A program made the position numbers and the translations under genes. The notes under the pieces were generated by a model that worked only from the letters and a program-made list of their open reading frames with translations, was not told where the DNA came from and ran no database searches. From Actinomadura hibisca NBRC 15177 (lineage in GTDB: Bacteria > Actinomycetota > Actinomycetes > Streptosporangiales > Streptosporangiaceae), in the NCBI RefSeq assembly GCF_001552635.1, contig NZ_BCRO01000045.1, positions 62,001 to 126,000 on the forward strand: 64,000 nt of DNA, read 5' to 3'. Below, piece after piece: positions 57,844 to 64,000 of the stretch (its first letter is position 1; every line of letters begins with the position of its first letter).

Positions 57844-60366
57844 TCAGCCCGCCCCGAAGCACTGGAAGCCGTGCACGCCCGGCGTTCGGGGTACGGCGGC
57901 CAGGGCCCGGGACGGGGAGTGGCCGGACAGCAGGGCCCGGTGGAAGGCGGTCATGAACGCCGGGGTCGCCGCGTCCCGGACCGGGGCCACGCTGGCGATG
58001 ACGGTGGCGGTGCCGAGGGCTAGCAGCGCGCCGACCATGCCGAGCACGGCGTCACCGGGTTCGGCGCGGCCGATGTCGCAGGCGGACAGGACGACCAGGC
58101 GGGGCGCGCGGTCCAGGTCCTCCAGCTCGTGGACGACCAGCGGGCCGTCGGCCAGGCGGAGGGCTGAGAAGAGCGGATTGCCAGGACGGAACTCGCCGTG
58201 CGCCACGATGTGGGCCAGGTCGGCGTCGTTCAGGGCGTCGCGCACCGTCTCGGCACGCGCCCACCGGTCGAGGAGGACGCGGGGATGGGCGTGGAGCAGT
58301 TGCAGAGCGCGCACCTCACAGTCGGCGTGAGTGAGATCGGGACCCGCCACCAGGAGCGTGCGCTCGGGAACGCTTGAAACCGGACGGCTGTCAGCATGAA
58401 GCCAAGCCGTCGCCGACGGAACGACGGTCAACGGACGACCGACCAACGACGGCAGTACCGACCAGGGCAGGCCGTGCAGTGCCCCCGTAGGAGCTACGAC
58501 GAGTTCCCGTTCGCCAAGCACGGAATGAAGAGGCTCCAGCAGCAGCCGCTCCAGACGGCCACAAGCTTCAGACAGAGCTTCCTGCGCCCGCCCATCACCC
58601 TCGTCCTGGGCCAGCCGCCGCAGCGCCGAATGAGCGAGGACGACCGCCTGTGCCGCATCGCCGTAAGAGCCCAGGCAGTGACGACGAGGACGGTCAGCGG
58701 CGATCGTCACGGCATACAGCTCGGAGCCGATCCTGACGAACTCCAGCAAGCCACGGTCTCCCAGAGCCGCCGCCAATTGCGGAATCTTTAGCCGCTGTGC
58801 CTGCCGCGCCGGTGCCGGGTTGCGCAACGACTGGGTGCGAATCTCGGCCTCCAGCCGCGTCAGACGGGCCGCCAGAGCAGAATCCGCCCGGCCTCGCGCG
58901 ACGCCCTCAGCATGTTGCGCACTGAGCGTCCGCAGCTCAGCGAACGCCGCCGCACGATCCGGACAGCGCGGAGGCCGCACCGCAAGGGGACGTCGCGCGA
59001 TGGTACGGCGACGTTCCTCGACGGTCAGCAACTCGCGGGCGGAACGCGCCAGCCGCAGCGCCAGATCCGCCAGCTCACCGCCCAGTTCAGCGGTCCGCGC
59101 CCGCAGCTCCAACGCCCCGAAGACCTCGGTGTGCTCCTCGATCGCGCCGAGGCCCGACCACGCGGCCGTCACCGCGCCGGTCGTGTCGTGGCGGGCGTGG
59201 CATTCCAGTGCGGTCGCGTGCAAGGCCGCCGCGCGCAGCGCCGCTGGGCCGCGCACGCCCGACACCGGCGCGAGCAGATGCCCGGCGGGCCTGCGCAGGT
59301 CGAGCGCGATCCTGGCCGCCATGATGCGGGCTTCGGCCGCCGCCTCCGTCCAGCCGCCACGATCGAGGCGGTTCGCCGTGGCCGTCGCCGTGCTGAGGAA
59401 CACCGCCGAACGGTCTCCGCCAGCCCATCGCGTCCGCAGCAGCAGATGCTCCGTCAGCAACATCCAGCCGGTGCGTTCTTGGGCGGCGAACGCGGCGCGG
59501 GCACGTTCGGCGGAGGCCGCCGCGCGTTCCGGCTCGCCGTCCGCCAGCTCGGCATGCGCGAGGAGAAGCAGGGCGTCAGCCTGGTCGCATGTGTAGCCGT
59601 GCTCCTCGATGTCGGCCAGGGCCGTGGTCAGCAGTTGCCGGGCTTCGCGCGGGAGACCTGCGGTGATGAGAGTTTCCGCTTGCTCGATACGACATTGCGT
59701 AGCGCGCACGCCTGTGAGACGCGGTTCGGCGGAGGCGAACAGTTGCAGCGCCCTGGGAAGGTCGCCACGCCGGGAAACGACCAGAGCAAGAAGACTCTCG
59801 GCGAAAGCGCGCTGATGGAGAAGCCCCGCGGTTTCGCTGACCTGCATAGCTTCGGTGAGCGTAGCTTCAGCGCCGCCTAGAACGCCTTGCAACGCCTGTA
59901 TCAGGCCAAGGCTGGTGAGGAGTTTCGCCAACGGCATCGAAGCGCGAGCGTGGCGAAGCCGGGAAAGCGGACGCTCCGCCGTTTCCCGAGCTTCCGCGAG
60001 CCTTCCCGCTCTGGTCAGCGCACAGGAGACTTCGGCAGCTAATGCATCCGCATCCCTGCTCATAAGGACATCCGCCGCGTGCGCCGCTTCGACCAGAGCA
60101 GAGGCGACGTCGCCGCGCGCCGTGCGCACTCCTACGAGATTCATCCGCACCTGGGCCACGGCGTAGGACAAGTCATGCTTCTTGGCCAGGACAAGCGCCC
60201 TATCGAGATGCCGCAGCGCCTCGTTGAGAAGCCCAAGCTCCCTGGCAGCAACCCCCGCGACGCGCAACGCAGCGATTTTCTCCTCAGCGCTGGTACGCGC
60301 GCGCACGAGCTTCAACGCCTCCGCATATGCCGCTTCCGGATCGCGGCCCACCGACTCCTCGTTCAT
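57844..60366 (-). CDS. TPR-CHAT protein (caspase-like protease domain)
   Basis: An 840-aa protein. Residues ~15-330 form tetratricopeptide-like helical repeats (LNEALRHLDRALVLAKKHDL; GDLPRALQLFASAEPRL). A helical linker follows, then a C-terminal CHAT domain of the caspase superfamily. The catalytic His is ~723 in IVAHGEFRPGNP and the Cys is ~763 in LVVLSACDIGRAEPGD, so both are intact. TPR-CHAT proteins act as regulated proteases in signalling and in some defence systems. The ATG overlaps the stop of the 149-aa gene (ATGA), which itself overlaps an ECF sigma gene. A protease acting on an envelope or regulatory target in response to sigma-controlled stress is plausible. Confidence 0.9.
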   Translation of the reverse strand: MNEESVGRDPEAAYAEALKLVRARTSAEEKIAALRVAGVAARELGLLNEALRHLDRALVLAKKHDLSYAVAQVRMNLVGVRTARGDVASALVEAAHAADVLMSRDADALAAEVSCALTRAGRLAEARETAERPLSRLRHARASMPLAKLLTSLGLIQALQGVLGGAEATLTEAMQVSETAGLLHQRAFAESLLALVVSRRGDLPRALQLFASAEPRLTGVRATQCRIEQAETLITAGLPREARQLLTTALADIEEHGYTCDQADALLLLAHAELADGEPERAAASAERARAAFAAQERTGWMLLTEHLLLRTRWAGGDRSAVFLSTATATANRLDRGGWTEAAAEARIMAARIALDLRRPAGHLLAPVSGVRGPAALRAAALHATALECHARHDTTGAVTAAWSGLGAIEEHTEVFGALELRARTAELGGELADLALRLARSARELLTVEERRRTIARRPLAVRPPRCPDRAAAFAELRTLSAQHAEGVARGRADSALAARLTRLEAEIRTQSLRNPAPARQAQRLKIPQLAAALGDRGLLEFVRIGSELYAVTIAADRPRRHCLGSYGDAAQAVVLAHSALRRLAQDEGDGRAQEALSEACGRLERLLLEPLHSVLGERELVVAPTGALHGLPWSVLPSLVGRPLTVVPSATAWLHADSRPVSSVPERTLLVAGPDLTHADCEVRALQLLHAHPRVLLDRWARAETVRDALNDADLAHIVAHGEFRPGNPLFSALRLADGPLVVHELEDLDRAPRLVVLSACDIGRAEPGDAVLGMVGALLALGTATVIASVAPVRDAATPAFMTAFHRALLSGHSPSRALAAVPRTPGVHGFQCFGAG

Positions 60367-60812
60367 AGGCGCACCCAGCTCGTCACGACCGTCGAAGCGT
60401 CGGGCAGTTCGAAGACCAGGCTCGCCAGCCCCTCAGGCACCTGCGCGAAAACGAAGTGCCCACTCGCACTCGCTTCCACCACCGCCCCATCCGATTCCAA
60501 GCCGACATGACGCAGCCGCACCCGCGCCGCGACCGCCGGCGTCAGCCGTCCCGTCAGCTCACGCCCCCGCCCGGTGTCGTGCACCTCGACCTCCACCGTC
60601 ACGCCCGCGCCCGTGAACGTCAGGGCGCGCACGCGGCCCCCACGCGCGCCCGCGAGCACGCGCTCCTCCTGCTCGTCCGCCAGTTCGGCCAGCCCCGCAC
60701 CCGGGACGCGCCAGGCGAACGCCGCGCGTCCCGCCGCCACGACCCCCTCCGGCACAGGATCGACGGCCTGGAAGGCGGCGCGCACCCGGCCGAGCAGTTC
60801 GTCGTCGATCAC
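60363..60812 (-). CDS. Conserved small beta-rich protein between ECF sigma and CHAT genes
   Basis: A 149-aa protein from GTG 60812, overlapping the sigma gene's stop (GTGA) and the CHAT gene's start (ATGA). Residues 1-40 are helical (LLGRVRAAFQAVDPVPEGVV, AGRAAFAWR). The rest is beta-strand rich (RALTFTGAGVTVEVEVHD, TGRLTPAVAARVRLRHVG). This resembles carboxypeptidase-regulatory-like or coat-type beta sandwiches. There is no membrane segment, so it is not a classical transmembrane anti-sigma factor. Its position makes it a candidate sigma antagonist or CHAT substrate. Confidence 0.8.
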   Translation of the reverse strand: MIDDELLGRVRAAFQAVDPVPEGVVAAGRAAFAWRVPGAGLAELADEQEERVLAGARGGRVRALTFTGAGVTVEVEVHDTGRGRELTGRLTPAVAARVRLRHVGLESDGAVVEASASGHFVFAQVPEGLASLVFELPDASTVVTSWVRL

Positions 60813-61333
60813 GCGGACAACCTCCGGCTCAGCTCGGCCAGGCACCGTGCTCGCGTCGGGCCGATGCTGCCTACGGGCAGGTCCAGGACGGCCGACAGTT
60901 CGGCGTAGCTCGGCGCGGCCGCCAGCAGGCGCAGCAGGTTCCGGCAGCGCGGCTGCATGGCCCGCAGCGCGCTCCCGACCCGGCACACGTGCTCGCGAGC
61001 CAGCACCACCTGCTCAGTGGCCGAGTGTTCAGCGGGCCGCTCGTCCGGTGGTGGTGGGCGGTGCCGGACCAGGCGCAGGCTCTCGTGCCGCACCGTGCTG
61101 ATGAGCCAGCCGCCGACCGCGTCGGGATCGCGGATGCGGTCGAGGTGCTCCACCAGCCGCAACCAGGTCGTCTGGACGGCGTCCGCCGCGTCGGAGTTCG
61201 ACAGCCCGGTCGTCCGCGCCACCGACCACAGCAGGTCGCTGTAGCCCTCGACGAGCCGCGCCCAGGCCGCGCCGTCGCCGTCCCGCGCCCGGCGCACCAG
61301 AGCGCCGGGTTCCCCAAGCCTGTCCAAGGCCAC
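60809..61333 (-). CDS. ECF-type sigma-70 family RNA polymerase sigma factor
   Basis: A 174-aa sigma factor. Region 2 is WARLVEGYSDLLWSVARTTG with DAADAVQTTWLRLVEHLDRI, the -10 recognition and core-binding helices. The acidic linker contains RPPPPDERPAEHSATEQVVL. Region 4 is LRAMQPRCRNLLRLLAAAPS with PSYAELSAVLDLPVGSIGPT. It directs transcription of a dedicated regulon and probably its own operon with the 149-aa and CHAT genes. Confidence 0.92.
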   Translation of the reverse strand: MALDRLGEPGALVRRARDGDGAAWARLVEGYSDLLWSVARTTGLSNSDAADAVQTTWLRLVEHLDRIRDPDAVGGWLISTVRHESLRLVRHRPPPPDERPAEHSATEQVVLAREHVCRVGSALRAMQPRCRNLLRLLAAAPSYAELSAVLDLPVGSIGPTRARCLAELSRRLSA

Positions 61334-61535
61334 TGAAGTTCTCCTTCCGAGGCCCCCCGGCCGACGACCCTAGGCGTGGCGTGACGGACTTCCCACTCTC
61401 GGTTACACACTCGGAGCCGGGCTGTGCCCAAGCCCTGATGATTAGGCGGACGGCAGCGTGGGTAGCGGCCGCCTTCTTGCCCGGAAGATCCGGATTTCCG
61501 CGACAGCGACCTCGTTCGACTGCCTTACTGGGGAT

Positions 61536-62993
61536 GTGATCGCAAACCCGGAGTGGCGCTGGCGCGCGCTCGCCGTCGCCGCAGGCGCGTTACCGATCCT
61601 GACGTTCCCGCGCGCCGATCTGGGGTGGGCCGCGTGGATCGTGCTCGCGCCCGGCATGGCGCTGATGCGCTTCGGGAACGGACGCGAACCAGCGGTGCGA
61701 GGCTGGTGTTTCGGAACCGGCTATCTCTTCGCTGCGCTGTACTGGACGCTGCCGAACATCGGACCCGCGCTCCTGCTGGTGGCGCTGGTGTTCGGAACGT
61801 TGTGGGGCGTATGGGGCGCGGCGGTGCGATGGCTGGTTCCTGAACACCCCCTGGCGGCGCTCCTGGTGCTGCCGAGCGGCTGGGTGGTGATCGAACTGGT
61901 CCGCTCCTGGCCGAAGCTGGGCGGGCCGTGGGCGGTGCTGGGGGCGAGCCAGTGGGGGAGCCCGGCGACGCTGGAACTGGCGCGGCTGGGCGGCGTGTGG
62001 CTCGTGTCGTTCGTGCTGGTCCTGGTCAACACGGCGGTGCTGCTCGTCGCCGTCACCCGGCGCTGGCGCTACCTCGCGGCGGTGGCATTGGTGGGAGCGG
62101 GGCCCGCCGTCCAGGCGACGCGCGAAGAACCCGACCCCGGACGGCCGCTGAGCGTCGCCCTCGTCCAGCCCGGCGTCATCCACGGCCCGGCCGCGCGCTT
62201 CGACGCGGGCGAGCGCATCACCGCCACGCTGCCGCCCACCGACCTCATCGTGTGGGGCGAGAGCAGCGTCGGTTTCGACCTGCGCCGCCGCACCGACCTC
62301 ACCGCGCGCCTGGCCGCCCTCGCCGCGCGCGGCGACCTCCTGGTGAACGAGGACGCGCGCGACGCCGGCGGACGCATCTCCAAGAGCACCGTCCTGATCG
62401 GCGCGAACGGGCCGCGGGCGCGCTACGTCAAGACGCGGCTCGTGCCGTTCGGGGAGTACATCCCGTTCCGCTCCGGCATGGGATGGCTGGCCCGCGTCAG
62501 CGCGGCCGCCGCCGAGGACCGGGTGCCCGGCAGCGGGGCCGTCACGATGCGCGCGGGCGGCACGACCGTCGGACCGCTGATCTGCTTCGAGTCCGCCTTC
62601 CCCGACCTCGGCCGGGCGGTCGTGCGGCGCGGCGCGCAGGTGATCGTGTACCAGTCGGCGACTTCGACTTTCCAGAAAAGCTGGGCACCGGCGCAGCACG
62701 CATCGTTGGGCGCGGTGCGCGCCGCCGAGACGGGACGGCCCGTCGTCCAGGCCGCGCTGACCGGCGTGTCGGCGGCGTTCGACGCGCGGGGACGGCGGCT
62801 GACCTGGCAGGACACCGCCGAGCGCGGCGCGGTGGCGCTGACGTTGCGCCTGCCGGATCCGGCGAGCCGCACCCCTTACGTCAGGTTCGGGGACTACGTT
62901 GCCTATCTGGCCGTCCTCGTGTCGGCGGGCGCCGCCGCGACACGTTCGCGAAAGATCGTTGCTGTATGGCACAAAATGCCAGGAATGGGGTAG
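61536..62993 (+). CDS. lnt: Apolipoprotein N-acyltransferase (Lnt)
   Basis: A 485-aa membrane enzyme with six or more N-terminal hydrophobic helices, followed by an extracytoplasmic nitrilase domain. The catalytic triad is recognisable as Glu in IVWGESSVGFD, Lys in YVKTRLVPFGEYIP and Cys in GPLICFESAFPD. It adds the third acyl chain to lipoproteins such as MetQ. The GTG start at 61536 gives VIANPEWRWRALAVAAG, while GTG 61458 would add a non-conserved leader. The total length is slightly short for Lnt. Confidence 0.9.
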   Translation: MIANPEWRWRALAVAAGALPILTFPRADLGWAAWIVLAPGMALMRFGNGREPAVRGWCFGTGYLFAALYWTLPNIGPALLLVALVFGTLWGVWGAAVRWLVPEHPLAALLVLPSGWVVIELVRSWPKLGGPWAVLGASQWGSPATLELARLGGVWLVSFVLVLVNTAVLLVAVTRRWRYLAAVALVGAGPAVQATREEPDPGRPLSVALVQPGVIHGPAARFDAGERITATLPPTDLIVWGESSVGFDLRRRTDLTARLAALAARGDLLVNEDARDAGGRISKSTVLIGANGPRARYVKTRLVPFGEYIPFRSGMGWLARVSAAAAEDRVPGSGAVTMRAGGTTVGPLICFESAFPDLGRAVVRRGAQVIVYQSATSTFQKSWAPAQHASLGAVRAAETGRPVVQAALTGVSAAFDARGRRLTWQDTAERGAVALTLRLPDPASRTPYVRFGDYVAYLAVLVSAGAAATRSRKIVAVWHKMPGMG

Positions 62994-63136
62994 GGAGCGT
63001 GGTCAAGGGTTCGGTAAACAGCGGCCGCGTGGTGGTGTGTCCGGTGTCCATGATGCAGAATGAGGGACGCGGACGCCGTCTCGGGTGTGCGAGGCCGTAG
63101 GGGAAGACGAGCCTCGGTACAGATCCAGGAGGTCCG

Positions 63137-63631
63137 GTGACCGCACGTGGCGTTTTCTACGTCCACTCCGCGCCACCTGCGCTGAGCCCGCACATCGAGT
63201 GGGCGGCCGCAGGTGTCCTCGGCGTGCCCGTTTCCCTTGAGTGGGCCGATCAGCCCGCCGCGCCGGGAACGCTGCGCGCCGAACTGCATTGGGAGGGCAA
63301 GCCGGGCACCGCCGCGGGCATCACCTCCGCCCTGCGGAACTGGAAGTTGCTGCGCTTCGAGGCCACCGAGGACCCCACACCCGGGTGCGACGGCGTGCGC
63401 TACAGCTTCACCCCGTCGCTCGGCGTCTTCACGGGCGTCATCGGCGCCAACGGCGACATCATGGTCCCCGAGGACCGCCTGCGGTCGGTGATGGCCAACG
63501 CGGCGGTCGGCAAGACGAACCTGGAGCACGAACTCGACCGCCTGCTGGGCACGCCGTGGGACAACGAACTGGAGCCGTTCCGGCGGGCCGGCGACGGCGC
63601 ACCGGTGCGCTGGCTCCACGCCGCCGTGTGA
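63137..63631 (+). CDS. DUF3145-family protein
   Basis: A 164-aa cytoplasmic actinobacterial protein. It begins TARGVFYVHSAPPALSPHIE and includes LHWEGKPGTAAGITSALRNW and LEHELDRLLGTPWDNELEPF, both conserved in DUF3145. A strong AGGAGG precedes the GTG. In Streptomyces, members lie beside the fab fatty-acid synthesis genes, so a link to lipid metabolism has been suggested by context only. No fab gene is in this window on the right, but the sequence ends soon after. Confidence 0.92.
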   Translation: MTARGVFYVHSAPPALSPHIEWAAAGVLGVPVSLEWADQPAAPGTLRAELHWEGKPGTAAGITSALRNWKLLRFEATEDPTPGCDGVRYSFTPSLGVFTGVIGANGDIMVPEDRLRSVMANAAVGKTNLEHELDRLLGTPWDNELEPFRRAGDGAPVRWLHAAV

Positions 63632-63699
63632 ACGGTCCTTGGGCCTGAGGCTGTGTGAGCGGTTCTTCGGCCGGGGGCCCGGGGCCTGTGTGGCAACCC

Positions 63700-64000
63700 T
63701 GTGTGAGGTGGGGTTGGTGGGTATCTGTATCAACCCGGGCGGGGCTGGGGTTGGTGGTCGGGTTCGGGGCGCGGGGTTGGGTTAGTGGGCCTGTACTGAA
63801 AACCTGCGCGGGTTGGGGTTTGAGGGCATCTGTAGCAACCCCGCGCGGGCTAGAGGTTGTTGGTCGGGTGCGGGGCGCGGGGTTGAGGTTGATGGGCCTG
63901 TACTGAAAACCTGCACGGGCTGGGGTCGCTGAGTATCTATAGCAACCCCGCGCGGGCTGGGGTTGTTGGTCGGGTGCGGGAAACCCGCACGGGCTTGGGG
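63700..64000. repeat. G-rich tandem repeat array with 105-107 bp period
   Basis: Units begin with ATCTGTA-type sequences at about 63723, 63828 and 63935. Each contains CTGTACTGAAAACCTGC-type and CAACCCCGCGCGGGCTGG-type blocks (for example 63787 and 63894). GGGG-rich tracts and short inverted repeats (TGCGGG-aaa-CCCGCA near 63975) occur in each. There is no start codon pattern or cas gene, and the array runs off the window. No function can be assigned. Confidence 0.8.

Noticed and set aside
63700..64000. CRISPR array
   Set aside because: The units are over 100 bp, near-continuous in similarity, lack short direct repeats with unique spacers, and have no cas genes.
1..64000. Mobile element or genomic island borders
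   Set aside because: I saw no transposase, integrase, tRNA or long terminal repeats, and base composition is uniform across the steroid cluster and its neighbours.

Overview
The window is high-GC DNA with dense, often 4-nt-overlapping genes. Its marker families point to an actinomycete: KstD/KshAB/Hsa steroid-ring enzymes, DUF397, DUF5998, DUF3145, spore-associated protein and LCP families. The set looks closest to Actinomadura or other Streptosporangiales/Thermomonosporaceae, but that placement is inference from gene content. No rRNA, tRNA, transposase, integrase or CRISPR array was recognised.

Positions 1-15645 form a steroid (cholesterol/androgen-type) catabolism island. A leftward operon (1-2046) carries two acyl-CoA dehydrogenases and an enoyl-CoA hydratase, suited to ring C/D or side-chain beta-oxidation. 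Rightward hsaE-hsaG-hsaF (3150-5846) converts the C5 product of ring A cleavage to central metabolites. An unusually long IclR regulator (5898-6971) faces a tightly coupled operon: hsaA-hsaD-hsaC-hsaB-kstD-kshA-[76-aa Cys protein]-kshB (7188-14651). Close by lie a thioredoxin-fold protein and a genuine ketosteroid isomerase with its catalytic Tyr/Asp/Asp. Together these genes cover delta5-delta4 isomerisation, delta1-dehydrogenation, 9-alpha-hydroxylation with B-ring opening, A-ring hydroxylation, meta-cleavage, hydrolysis and the lower pathway. Three palindromes resembling the KstR2 operator lie before the hydratase, before hsaA/iclR and before the isomerase.

Positions 15752-38284 are mixed housekeeping and regulatory genes: a large Pro/Glu-rich coiled-coil protein with no canonical start, a SapA-like secreted protein, a MarR-MFS efflux pair with twin operators, and a DUF397 locus that looks damaged. 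They continue with a topoisomerase subunit A (ParC-like), a lactate-monooxygenase-like flavoenzyme, an ABC ATPase and two NarL-type two-component pairs. A TetR-SDR pair shares a duplicated operator. A methionine importer operon (metNIQ) is preceded by a possible cysteine-rich leader ORF.

Positions 39107-44086 hold the most interesting locus, a complete five-gene STM4015-4014-4013-4012-4011 cassette: leucine-rich-repeat protein, ATP-grasp protein, alkaline-phosphatase-superfamily hydrolase, HemN-like radical SAM enzyme and a second small radical SAM enzyme. It is translationally coupled and preceded by a 34-bp inverted repeat. Its biochemical function is unknown to me. Immediately downstream is an LCP-family cell-wall gene interrupted by an in-frame TAG.

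Positions 45640-63631 carry a DUF6745 gene, a ThrE exporter, a RecQ helicase, a PfkB kinase, a GNAT/acyl-CoA-synthetase fusion with a collapsed ATP-grasp module, DUF5998, a phosphodiesterase and a sulfurtransferase. There is also a three-gene ECF sigma / small protein / TPR-CHAT (caspase-like protease) operon joined by 4-nt overlaps. Lnt and DUF3145 genes follow. The last ~300 bp are a G-rich tandem repeat with a 105-107 bp period that runs off the right edge.
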